Shown piece by piece: positions 25,132 to 32,735 of a DNA stretch of 64,000 nt. The DNA lies in the NCBI GenBank assembly GCA_003243275.1, contig QFQR01000005.1:124001-188000 (forward strand), written 5' to 3'. The notes below the pieces were generated by a model. It was not told the origin of the DNA. It saw nothing but the letters and a program-made list of their open reading frames with translations, and searched no databases. Numbering within the stretch: the stretch's first letter is position 1; every line of letters starts with the position of its first letter. The DNA comes from Leifsonia xyli. GTDB lineage: Bacteria; Actinomycetota; Actinomycetes; Actinomycetales; Microbacteriaceae. Made by a program: the position numbers and the translations under genes.

Positions 25132-25141
25132 GTTCCAGGTG

Positions 25142-25771
25142 TCAGCGAACGGCGCTGACACCCGGCATTGGCGTGAAGCCCTCCAGCGAGATGACGTTCT
25201 TCAGCCACCGTCCGACGGCGCGGAACGGCGAGACGTCGATCCCGCCGTCGCCGGCGACGGCGACGCACGGAAAGCAGGCGATGTCGGCGACGGTTGGCTT
25301 GGCTCCGACAAGCCAGGCGGAGCCTTCGAACTCGCGATCGGTCAGATAATCGTCGAGCACGGTGATCTGGCGTTCGGCGTCGCTACGTGTCTGGGCGACG
25401 TCGATGCCCTGTCCCCCGAGCATGCTGTGCAGTCGTGAGGCGCCGATCGTGTGATTGAGTTCATTGGCGAAAGAGAGCCACTGAACCACTCTGCTCGAGG
25501 CTCGGGTGTCGCCGACTGGCCACCAGTGACGGTCACGATCATGTTCACGGGCAATGTAAAGAAGAATGGCGTGCGGATCGTCGAGTACGAAATCGTCCTC
25601 GACGAGCACCGGCACCTTGCCCTGGGGGCTTCGCTCCAGAAACTTCGGAGATTTGTTCTCCTGCCCCGGATAAACGTCGACCGGCACCGCGTCGTACTGG
25701 ACGCCTAGAAGGCCGGCGAACAGTCGAACCTTGTAGCAGTCCGTCGACAGAACGTAGTCGTAGAGCTTCAT
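25142..25771 (-). CDS. ndmE: Glutathione S-transferase-like protein, NdmE-like
   Basis: 209 residues with a thioredoxin-fold N-domain (MKLYDYVLSTDCYKVRLFAG, ERSPQGKVPVLVEDDFVLDD) and an all-helical C-domain (GSAWLVGAKPTVADIACFP). In the CBB5 caffeine pathway NdmE is a GST homologue needed to hold NdmC and NdmD in an active 7-methylxanthine N7-demethylase. Here the gene follows the ndmC-like gene by 17 bases, so the pairing is the same. Without that context it would be called only a GST. Whether it binds glutathione is not shown. Confidence 0.75.
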   Translation of the reverse strand: MKLYDYVLSTDCYKVRLFAGLLGVQYDAVPVDVYPGQENKSPKFLERSPQGKVPVLVEDDFVLDDPHAILLYIAREHDRDRHWWPVGDTRASSRVVQWLSFANELNHTIGASRLHSMLGGQGIDVAQTRSDAERQITVLDDYLTDREFEGSAWLVGAKPTVADIACFPCVAVAGDGGIDVSPFRAVGRWLKNVISLEGFTPMPGVSAVR

Positions 25772-25788
25772 TTGACGGGTCTCTGATC

Positions 25789-26646
25789 TCAGCTCTGCGG
25801 GAAGACGCCGTAAGACTGGCCGTGCGACTTGAGCCAGCGCCGGAACGCGATGGACGAGGCGTCGGCGCGGGTCGGCAGCTCGAGACGAGGATCGAGCGGC
25901 AGGAGCGAAGGAACCTGGTTCTCGAGGATCATCCGGTCCTGCATGAAGATCATCTGCTGGAATTGGATGAGGGCGTTGTCGGTGGTCTCATCGTCATAGA
26001 CCAGGACGAAGGAGTGCACGTCGCACTCCGTCTCGGTCTTGGGCTGGATGAACAAACCGACCAGATCCCAGGTGTTCGAGCGGACCGGGCAGGTCTTGTA
26101 GAGCACCGTGCTGAAGGGCTGCGGCACGCGGTACATGTATTTGGTGAGCTGTCCGCCCTCGGCGGCGGCCGCAGCCTTCGGCTGGAAAAACTCGCACTTC
26201 GTCGCCCACACCTCGTCGGTGTCCTCGCGCACCTCGACGTCGTAGTCCGCCACCGTGGTGTGCGGCTCTTCGCCGAGAATGCCGGTATGAACGAACGGGA
26301 AGTGAGCCATGTCGAGAAAGTTCTCGACCACGCGCAGCCCGGAGCAGCGGACGGTGATCGCGCCTGCCGTGACCAGGCGCCGGCCGGGCTCTTCAAATTC
26401 CGGCATGGCGTAGAGGTCACGCGGGCTGGAGCTCAGCGTCGTCCAGACATGGCCGTAGCGCTCCTGCACGGGAAGCATCGTCGAGGCGCCGGATTTCGCG
26501 GGCGTACGGATGCGCAAGGCTCCGTCGACGCGCTCGATGACGATGTCGCGATCAAGAAGCTTCGTATCGTACGGCGCAGTCGCCGAGACATCTTCAAGGC
26601 GCGCGACAGCGTACCACTGTGAAATTGTGAAATCGTCCTGGGGCAT
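25789..26646 (-). CDS. ndmC: Rieske-less oxygenase catalytic subunit, NdmC-like (N7-demethylase)
   Basis: 285 residues. No Rieske C-x-H/C-x2-H motif exists: the N-terminus (ISQWYAVARLEDVSATAPYD) runs directly into ERYGHVWTTL. The mononuclear iron site is intact: Asp112, His115, His120 in NFLDMAHFPFVHTGILG, and an acidic C-terminal ligand region in FMQDRMILENQ. This is the layout of NdmC, which borrows its Rieske centre from NdmD. AGGAGG stands 7 bases before the ATG. It lies between the free Rieske protein and the NdmE-like gene in one operon. Substrate 7-methylxanthine is inferred. Confidence 0.82.
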   Translation of the reverse strand: MPQDDFTISQWYAVARLEDVSATAPYDTKLLDRDIVIERVDGALRIRTPAKSGASTMLPVQERYGHVWTTLSSSPRDLYAMPEFEEPGRRLVTAGAITVRCSGLRVVENFLDMAHFPFVHTGILGEEPHTTVADYDVEVREDTDEVWATKCEFFQPKAAAAAEGGQLTKYMYRVPQPFSTVLYKTCPVRSNTWDLVGLFIQPKTETECDVHSFVLVYDDETTDNALIQFQQMIFMQDRMILENQVPSLLPLDPRLELPTRADASSIAFRRWLKSHGQSYGVFPQS

Positions 26647-26726
26647 GAAAGTCCTCCTGAAGTCGCTCGACTCGACGAAGGCCACTCCGCGGCAAGCGTT
26701 GTTATTCTTTGGTCGATCAACGTCGT

Positions 26727-27491
26727 TTAAGAGGCGACTGCCAGTTGGGTCTCGCTGATCGGGAATGCGGAAGAACGCGTCGGTTGAGCATCGATCTGGC
26801 GCCGAACGTGCCGGCCCCAACGCGCACAGCGCTGCTCTGGCGCGACGTCGCCTGTCGCTTCGGAAGCGCTGACGAGCAGGTGAACGGCGGTTGTGAACTC
26901 GTCGATCGGCTGGAGCGCGCAGAGGGCCTCGACGCCGGGAGCGAGCACGATCTGCAACAGGGCTTCGTTGAGCTTGACGACAGGCGCGCTGTCAGCGGCG
27001 ACCGAGCCGTCCTCCGTGCCCATTTGCAGAGCGGAGCGGTGCTTCAGCAGCGCAGTCTCCGCATCATCGATCGAGCAATCGAACTTCAGCGTCTGGCATG
27101 CGATCCATTCGCCGAGGACCTCAGGAGCTGGCTCGACGGCGGCTTCCTGAGCGACCCAGATCAGGCCGCCGGCTTCATGGCACTGGTAGCGAGAGACCTT
27201 GATGGTTTTGGGGGGCGTGAGCCCGGGATGTGCGGGGATGGACACGCAAGCGCCGTCGCCGTCGTAGCCCCAGCCATGGTAGAGACAGGTCAGCCGGTTT
27301 TCCCGGACAAAGCCGAAGGACAACCTCATGCCGCGGTGGGGACAGCGGTTCTCCCAAGCGCGAGCCTTTCCGTCCGCGCCGCGCCAGATCGCGAGGTCGA
27401 TCCCGCGAACAACCGCTCGTTCAGCGCGGCCGGCATGTAGGCCCTTGCTTAACGAGACGGGATGCCAACTATCTTGAAAGGGATGCGTCAT
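26727..27491 (-). CDS. Free Rieske protein, counterpart of the NdmD N-terminal domain
   Basis: 254 residues. Residues 1 to about 110 are a Rieske domain with Cys50, His52, Cys69, His72 (NRCPHRGMRLS, TCLYHGWGYDGDGAC) and VSIPAHPG. This resembles the extra N-terminal Rieske domain of NdmD. The remaining ~140 residues look like an eroded oxygenase domain (GGLIWVAQE) with no D-x2-H-x4-H iron motif. It precedes ndmC-like and ndmE-like in the operon, so it is the obvious electron donor to the Rieske-less NdmC. The reductase half lies 7.6 kb away. Confidence 0.8.
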   Translation of the reverse strand: MTHPFQDSWHPVSLSKGLHAGRAERAVVRGIDLAIWRGADGKARAWENRCPHRGMRLSFGFVRENRLTCLYHGWGYDGDGACVSIPAHPGLTPPKTIKVSRYQCHEAGGLIWVAQEAAVEPAPEVLGEWIACQTLKFDCSIDDAETALLKHRSALQMGTEDGSVAADSAPVVKLNEALLQIVLAPGVEALCALQPIDEFTTAVHLLVSASEATGDVAPEQRCARWGRHVRRQIDAQPTRSSAFPISETQLAVAS

Positions 27492-27498
27492 TACTCGT

Positions 27499-27544
27499 CC
27501 ATCTAGCCGTCGCCCAATGCGAGAGAATTTCGACGCTAGGATGG
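27499..27544. promoter_or_regulatory. Imperfect long inverted repeat in the Rieske/LysR divergent promoter
   Basis: CCATCTAGCCGTCG (27499-27512) and CGACGCTAGGATGG (27531-27544) are near-inverted copies (shared CCATC/GATGG ends and CTAGC/GCTAG cores). The 111-base space serves two divergent genes, so this is a candidate site for the LysR protein encoded next. Confidence 0.35.
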
Positions 27545-27602
27545 GTCTGTCGCGCTAGCTAGTCGGCTGCGACGAACTGGGTGTCTCAGATTTGGAACAA
27601 AT

Positions 27603-28553
27603 ATGAACTACGAGTACGAGCTGAAGGACATCTCCTGCTTCGTGCAGGTCGCTCGCGCAGGCAGCCTGTCGCGGGCGGCGAGCGTATACAATGTCCCGAA
27701 GGCCAGCCTAAGCCATCATTTGCGTAAGCTTGAAGACGCACTTGGCGTTCAACTTTTCACACGCAAAACGAAGGGGCTAGAGCTCACCGACGCCGGAAAA
27801 AAATACCTCGAACTGTGCTCGGATATTTTCGACAGCTGCGAAAATGCCGCAAGTGCAGCGCAGCGAGCGCACTCAAGCATCGGGGGGACGATCAGGGTCG
27901 TCGCCACATCGGAGTTTGGCACCTCGGTGCTCGGCGCGGCGGCGCTGTACTTCTCGGCCGTCTACCCAGACGTAGACTTCGATCTGCAATTTGCATCCAA
28001 CGACAAGATTATCGCGGGGCAGGTGGACTTTGATTGCCTGATCTATCTCGGAGAGCCGCCGGATTCGCCGCTGATGCGGCGCAAGCTGGGCGAGTTTTCC
28101 TACGCGCTTTACGCCAGCCCTTCCTTTATGGAGCGGAATGCGTTCCGGCGCATTGAGGATGTAGATGGCGTCGATGGCGTCATCTACCAGAGAAATGGCG
28201 TGACCGAGAGGTGGATGCTGAATCTGGGAAGAAACCGTCGTATCTGTGCGCCGCACTCGAAATTCTATGTGAATGATTATTGGATGGCGAAGTATTTCGC
28301 CGTGGAAGGAACGGCGATCGCCTACCTTCCTGATTTTTTCGTGAAGTATGAGGTCGAAGCAGGGGTGCTGGTTCCTGTCGTGAAAGACTGGAAGTCACAC
28401 AGCGTGCCTGTCTCGATCATTTACTCCGCGCAGAAACACCGCATCGCGCGGATAACGAAACTCGTCGAAGTGCTTTGCGAGAACTTCGACAGGTTTACGG
28501 TGACCCCCGGCTATTCGCTGGTCTCACGTGAAGACGAACGCCCAGGACACTGA
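27603..28553 (+). CDS. LysR-family regulator (second), next to the ndmCE operon
   Basis: 316 residues, HTH at about 17-38 (QVARAGSLSRAASVYNVPKA, LSHHLRKLEDALGVQLFTRK) and an effector domain from about residue 92 (GTIRVVATSEFGTSVLGAAA). It is divergent from the Rieske/ndmC/ndmE operon and convergent with ndmA-like. LysR regulators usually control the divergent gene, so it is the best candidate for a methylxanthine-responsive activator. Base composition is slightly less GC-rich than its neighbours. Confidence 0.85.
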   Translation: MNYEYELKDISCFVQVARAGSLSRAASVYNVPKASLSHHLRKLEDALGVQLFTRKTKGLELTDAGKKYLELCSDIFDSCENAASAAQRAHSSIGGTIRVVATSEFGTSVLGAAALYFSAVYPDVDFDLQFASNDKIIAGQVDFDCLIYLGEPPDSPLMRRKLGEFSYALYASPSFMERNAFRRIEDVDGVDGVIYQRNGVTERWMLNLGRNRRICAPHSKFYVNDYWMAKYFAVEGTAIAYLPDFFVKYEVEAGVLVPVVKDWKSHSVPVSIIYSAQKHRIARITKLVEVLCENFDRFTVTPGYSLVSREDERPGH

Positions 28554-28680
28554 TTGGCGACAGATGGCTCCCTTGCTGTCAGTGAGGGGTGCCCATTGCG
28601 CCGCTGCGGGTTCGTTCAGCACCTGAGACAGCTCGGCTCGCTCGGGGCGGACATCGCCCGGTCCGAGAATACGAACAAAA

Positions 28681-28710
28681 GTAGCCCCGAAGCCGAAGCT
28701 CCGGGGCTAC
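28681..28710 (-). terminator. Rho-independent terminator of ndmA-like
   Basis: GTAGCCCCG and CGGGGCTAC form a 9-base stem; on the minus strand the stem is followed by TTTTGTTC. It lies 66 bases after the stop of the ndmA-like gene and opposite the end of the LysR gene. Confidence 0.8.
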
Positions 28711-28776
28711 GCGCCTCCCCAAGACGCATGCAAGTTTGCAGACAGCGGGTCGGTCTCGCGAGCCGCCCCAGTCGCT

Positions 28777-29859
28777 TTACTCGGCGGCTTCCATCATGTC
28801 CGGGTAGGTGCGGTCGCTTTCGATGACGCTGCCATAGAGCGCCTTGCGGAAGGCGTCCTTACCCTGCGGATAAGCGGCCTCGAGTTCCTTCAACCATTTG
28901 CGGTACTGCATCGAGACCTTGTCGGTCACGACCGACAATTCGTTCTCGTAGAGGTCGTCCGGCCACTGAGACTCGATGACCGGCTTGTCCTCGGCGAACA
29001 CGATGTTGTTGAAGTTGATGTGCGGATAGTCCGGATCGTTGAGGCTTTTGTCGCGAGCGAAGAGCAGGAAGTTCTTGGTCTGCTTGGAGCTCACCGGGCA
29101 GGACACGTTGAACAGGATATGTTCCGTGTTCCCGACGTACTTCATCACCGCCAGATTGATCGCGAACGGCATGCTGCAATGATAGCTGAAAACGCCGATC
29201 GGGGCCTGGTCAGGCACGTCCATGCCGGCCGGAGTGTCATAGATGAAGCGGAACTGGCCGTTGACGCGGTCCATCGGCACGATCGGAGGCTCGGCCATAT
29301 TTGGGTCGAACAGCGTGCCGGGATGAACGAAGGCGAAGTGCGAGAAGTCGGTGAAGTTCTCCCACCGCCGCGCGGCGCTGGCGTTCCACCAATAGGGCTC
29401 CTGAACCACGATCTTCATGTTCGGCTTCTCAGCCGCGCTGAAATACGGAATCTCGGTGACGCCCCAGGAGCTGTCCATGCGGACCCAGATGAGGCCGTAC
29501 TTCTCTTCGCACTCGTATTTTTCGAGCCGGGCGCGGGCAGAAATCTTCTGCGTCGGACACGCCGGCATCTTGGTGCACTGTCCCTCCGCGTTGAATTTCC
29601 AGCCGTGATAGGGGCACTGAAGTTCGTTCTCGTTCACGCGGCCAAGCGACAGGCGTGCGAAGCGATGAACGCACTGGTCCTTCATCGCGATGAATTTGCC
29701 GTCGAGGCGCGCGATGACGATCTTCTCGTCGAGCAACTGAACGCCCATCGGACCTACGCCGGAACCGTTCGCGGTCTCGAACTCGTCGAGCGTGGCGACA
29801 GGGTGCCAGAAATGCGCGAGGAAGCTGTAGTCTTTAATTAGTGGCCGAAGTTCAGGCAT
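28777..29859 (-). CDS. ndmA: Rieske non-haem iron oxygenase, NdmA-like methylxanthine N1-demethylase
   Basis: 360 residues. Rieske ligands Cys63, His65, Cys82, His85 (CVHRFARLSLG, QCPYHGWKF); iron ligands Asp171, His174, His179 in NFTDFSHFAFVHPGTLFDP. The following AEPPIVPMDRVNGQFRF, PIGVFSYHCSMPFAINL and FAEDKPVIESQWP are the blocks I recall from P. putida NdmA, which removes the N1-methyl of caffeine as formaldehyde. Length also agrees. GGGAG lies 8 bases before the ATG. It is a single-gene unit with its own terminator and a promoter region rich in inverted repeats. Exact substrate position is inferred from resemblance. Confidence 0.85.
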   Translation of the reverse strand: MPELRPLIKDYSFLAHFWHPVATLDEFETANGSGVGPMGVQLLDEKIVIARLDGKFIAMKDQCVHRFARLSLGRVNENELQCPYHGWKFNAEGQCTKMPACPTQKISARARLEKYECEEKYGLIWVRMDSSWGVTEIPYFSAAEKPNMKIVVQEPYWWNASAARRWENFTDFSHFAFVHPGTLFDPNMAEPPIVPMDRVNGQFRFIYDTPAGMDVPDQAPIGVFSYHCSMPFAINLAVMKYVGNTEHILFNVSCPVSSKQTKNFLLFARDKSLNDPDYPHINFNNIVFAEDKPVIESQWPDDLYENELSVVTDKVSMQYRKWLKELEAAYPQGKDAFRKALYGSVIESDRTYPDMMEAAE

Positions 29860-29970
29860 GGAGTCACTCCCTACTCTTCCTGATCGGAGCCAGTGCGTAG
29901 GGCGTGCGCCCTTTCTCTTTGGCTCTCCCGCAATTCTGAGTGCGGACAGCAGCGATTAGATTTGGGGTAC

Positions 29971-30019
29971 TTCTAGTTTAGAAGCGCAAAAAATTAGACA
30001 GCGCGTTCCAAACTTTGGA
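29971..30019. promoter_or_regulatory. Two perfect palindromes upstream of ndmA-like
   Basis: TTCTAGTTTAGAA (29971-29983) and TCCAAACTTTGGA (30007-30019) are both perfect palindromes about a single central element and are spaced 36 bases centre to centre, 110-160 bases before the ndmA-like ATG. A TTTGGA half-site also appears just before the second LysR gene (about 27590) and before the BMP importer (32352-32357 region). They are candidate regulator sites. Confidence 0.45.
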
Positions 30020-30258
30020 CGCCCAAAAGGCTGACAGACCAAGGGGTTCGGGGGATAAAGGCAAGAGATGGGTCGTTGCCGGTGGGGCAGGGGACCGTTC
30101 TGACGCGCGTTTGGCGATCAGTGCGAACCTCGTCATCGACGGATGACCCGCTTCCGGCTGATTCAGTCGACGTCACGACGTTACCGCGTACGTCGAGGCG
30201 CCGCAAAGGCCTGAACACTAAAGTGTGGTTAGCCAGTAGTGCTCGAGTCCTGAAACCA
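30020..30258. other. Rest of the ndmA/cinA-like intergenic region, no gene
   Basis: Together with the palindromes this makes ~400 bases between ndmA-like and the molybdopterin-domain gene. The frame open upstream of 30259 has no family resemblance before MSERKQTAG, so it is taken as leader. Confidence 0.35.
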
Positions 30259-31017
30259 ATGTCTGAGCGAAAGCAAACTGCGGGCGTCCTTGTTATCGGC
30301 GACGAAATCCTCTCCGGCGAGGTGAAGGAGAGGAATGTCGGCGTGATCGCCGACCTGCTTCTCGAGAGCGGAGTCGAGCTTCGGGAAGTGCGGATCGTGC
30401 CAGACGAAACGCCGGAGATCGTAGCGGCCGTGAACGCGCTTCGCCGCCACTTCACCTATGTCATTACGACCGGGGGCATCGGGCCGACCCATGACGACGT
30501 CACTGCCGACAGCGTGGCGGCGGCGTTTGGCGTGGGCATCGACGTCGATGAACGCGCGCGTGCGATCCTTGAACGCCATCACGGCGTTGGTGGCCTTAAT
30601 GCAGCGCGCTTGCGCATGGCGCGGATCCCTTTCGGAGCCGACCTCATTGAGAGCCCCAGGACAAAGGCGCCCGGATTTCGGCTCGACAATGTCTTCGTTC
30701 TCGCCGGCGTGCCGGAGATCATGGTCGCGATGCTCGAGCAGGTGAAGCCGTTGCTCGGCGCAGGGGCGCCGGTCGCCCGCCGTGTTGTTGAGGCCGCGGC
30801 ATTGCCGGAAAGCGTCTATGCCGACGCTTTGAGGAGCCTCGCGGCGGAGCGCGCCGATGTGTCGATCGGATCCTATCCGACGATGACAGAGGACGGCTGG
30901 AAAAACACGATCGTTGTCAGAGGACGGAGCGCCGACGCAGTCGAGAGCGCGACGACTGCGGTCGAGACGATGCTGGATCGCCTTGGCCGCCGAACTGGTT
31001 CCGCGGTCGTGGCCTGA
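30259..31017 (+). CDS. Molybdopterin-binding (MoaB/MogA/CinA N-terminal) domain protein
   Basis: 252 residues. The MoCF-biosynthesis fold is shown by AGVLVIGDEILSGEVKERN at the start, TTGGIGPTHDDVT near residue 75 and VFVLAGVPEIM near residue 155. It is the stand-alone CinA-like domain without the C-terminal deamidase. Such proteins are annotated as competence-damage or molybdopterin-binding. In this island a link to molybdenum cofactor for xanthine dehydrogenase is attractive but inferred; a nucleotide pyrophosphatase role like other CinA domains is the alternative. Confidence 0.82.
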   Translation: MSERKQTAGVLVIGDEILSGEVKERNVGVIADLLLESGVELREVRIVPDETPEIVAAVNALRRHFTYVITTGGIGPTHDDVTADSVAAAFGVGIDVDERARAILERHHGVGGLNAARLRMARIPFGADLIESPRTKAPGFRLDNVFVLAGVPEIMVAMLEQVKPLLGAGAPVARRVVEAAALPESVYADALRSLAAERADVSIGSYPTMTEDGWKNTIVVRGRSADAVESATTAVETMLDRLGRRTGSAVVA

Positions 31018-31085
31018 TCAAGGCCGCCGGCGGCCGTGCGACGGCACCGGCGCAAACAAAGATAACCGCACGGGTGGAAAACACG

Positions 31086-31436
31086 ATGGCAGTGCATTTC
31101 GAGACGACCAAACCGCAGGCGCTTCTGGACGCGTTTGACGATCGCCTGAAGGCGACCGAGGTCTGGAGGGTGATCGATTTTTGGGAGAAGTGCGAGGACG
31201 GCGTCTCGTACACTCATGCTTCCGATGAATGGAGGTCGAAAGCGCTACTGCGTCCCGTGATCAGCGAAAACAGGCTGACTTTTAATATCGTCAAGCCGCA
31301 GGACCAGTCCGGCTCAGCGACCGTCTACGCGCACTATCACGGTCAGATCGTCGAGGCGTTTCTTCGCCAGTTGGATCTGCATTTCAGTTCGATCGAGTCG
31401 ACCCCGCACTGCGTCGAAGGCGACGAATGGGCCTGA
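31086..31436 (+). CDS. Unknown 116-residue protein, copy 1 of a tandem pair
   Basis: No signal peptide, membrane helix or known motif. Features: FETTKPQALLDAFDDRL, DGVSYTHASDEWRSKALL, LTFNIVKPQD, YAHYHGQIVEAFLRQLDLHF, TPHCVEGDEWA. GGTGGA about 8 bases before the ATG supports this start over an upstream GTG (31074). By hand count it shares about 50 of 116 positions, ungapped, with the next gene. Alternating strands suggest a small alpha/beta or dimeric beta-barrel fold. Co-transcribed with the CinA-like gene. Confidence 0.75.
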   Translation: MAVHFETTKPQALLDAFDDRLKATEVWRVIDFWEKCEDGVSYTHASDEWRSKALLRPVISENRLTFNIVKPQDQSGSATVYAHYHGQIVEAFLRQLDLHFSSIESTPHCVEGDEWA

Positions 31437-31477
31437 TGGCTTCTTGAGAAGACGATGACAGACATCAGGAGATAAGT

Positions 31478-31828
31478 ATGGCGCTATACTTCTTCACCAG
31501 CCAGCCGCAGGCCCTTCTGAACGCCTTCGAGTCGCGTGTGCGACAATCGGAGCCGCGTGGTCGGATCGCGGCGTGGCGGAAGAGCAATGACGGAACGCTT
31601 TACACCCATTCCGACCCGGAATGGAGCGAGAAAGCCTGGCTCAAGACCCGCGTCGACAACGACAAGCTCGTGTTCAATATCCTGCGTCCCCACGACCGCT
31701 ACGTATCGGTCCAGGGCTACGCGTTCTTCTACGGCCAGCTGATCGAAACATTCACTGGCCATCTCGACCTCAGCTTTGACCGGGTTACGGTGACGCCTCG
31801 CTGCACAGACGGTGACCTCTGGGCGTGA
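31478..31828 (+). CDS. Unknown 116-residue protein, copy 2 of a tandem pair
   Basis: Same length as the previous gene and colinear with it: PQALLNAFESRV, DGTLYTHSDPEWSEKAWLK, LVFNILRPHD, YAFFYGQLIETFTGHLDLSF, TPRCTDGDLWA. Conserved between the copies are a YTH, EW-x2-KA, FNI-x2-P-x-D, GQ-x2-E-x-F and C-terminal TP-x-C-x2-GD-x-WA; the conserved Cys and acidic residues could be functional. A 41-base gap separates them. It arose by duplication; function unknown. Confidence 0.75.
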   Translation: MALYFFTSQPQALLNAFESRVRQSEPRGRIAAWRKSNDGTLYTHSDPEWSEKAWLKTRVDNDKLVFNILRPHDRYVSVQGYAFFYGQLIETFTGHLDLSFDRVTVTPRCTDGDLWA

Positions 31829-31852
31829 AAGGGACGGATGTTTCTGCAGAGG

Positions 31853-31883
31853 GCCGGCTTGAGGCGCTTTCTCTCAAGCCGGC
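31853..31883 (+). terminator. Perfect 11-base-pair hairpin after the tandem pair
   Basis: GCCGGCTTGAG and CTCAAGCCGGC pair without mismatch around a 9-base loop, 24 bases after the stop codon. No T-run follows. It should end the cinA-like/tandem transcript. Confidence 0.6.
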
Positions 31884-32735
31884 ATGTCGCGTAAGCGCGT
31901 CGTGCGACTGCCAGTGGCGGTCATCGAAAGCCGGTGATGGCTGCCGTGCCCATGTCAGGGGCGCGAGGACGGCGGGATGGCGTTCACCGCCGTAGCCCGG
32001 CCGAACGCAAGCCGGCAGCTCCACGAGCAGCAATTGGCCGCCAGCGCCGGACGATTGCGCTCTGCGAACGCCGAAGCAGGCGCGGCACCACTCTTCAATC
32101 GATGAGCAGACACCCGGCTCGCGAGGAGCGTGCGCGGCATGTGCGGTTGCGAACGCGCAGCCGATGCCTCGGTCGCTGTCTACCCCCTGCCGCCCTATCC
32201 TGGCCGCTTGCCCGCACAGTTTTGAGCCTTTGCCCGACAATTGCGCATCGCAACGTAAAAAAGAGGCGTGATGTTGCGACGCAAAGTGGCATTAGGGCCA
32301 AAATTTGTTCAGTATAGACCGTCCAAGAATACGAACGGTCTGTCTATAGATTTGGACTTTTAGTTTTTAATTTCGCAAATCTAATCTCTCATTTAGCGAG
32401 AGCGGCAGCCGCGCAAGTCGCGAGGCTTTTCAGGGCGTCGACAACTCATTCGGAGTTTCGATCGGCGGTCTGTCGAAAGCGAAACAAGAATTCTGACCTG
32501 ATCCACGACCGGGAGGCCGTCGCGAACATCTTTGTGCGCGAATGATTCATGCTGCCATGGGGCCACCGGTGGGTGGCCTCCAGGATCAGGAAGCGAGGAC
32601 GCGAAGACAGATCTTCTGAATCAAGTCGCGCAGCGCGCAGTCGAAACTGCCTCTGTCTCAGAGACGGCCTTTCTGACTGCGAGAGCGCTAGCCTCAGGCG
32701 GACGATGCGTCCGCCACCGTAGCAAAGGTTACTTC
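31884..32735 (+). promoter_or_regulatory. 850-base leader of the BMP importer with several inverted repeats
   Basis: No convincing gene. From about 32240 the DNA becomes A/T-rich and holds four structured sites: TTGCGCATCGCAA (32241-32253), TTGCGACGCAA (32274-32284), AGACCGT/ACGGTCT (32316-32322 and 32335-32341) and GTCCAA/TTGGAC (32321-32326 and 32352-32357). The TTGCG half-site recurs in the palindrome before the third LysR gene. This is a likely promoter/operator block for the importer. Confidence 0.5.

Noticed and set aside
31785..32240. A 151-codon minus-strand frame in the gap before the importer
   Set aside because: Overlaps the end of the second tandem gene, has no ribosome binding site and a composition like random GC-rich DNA.
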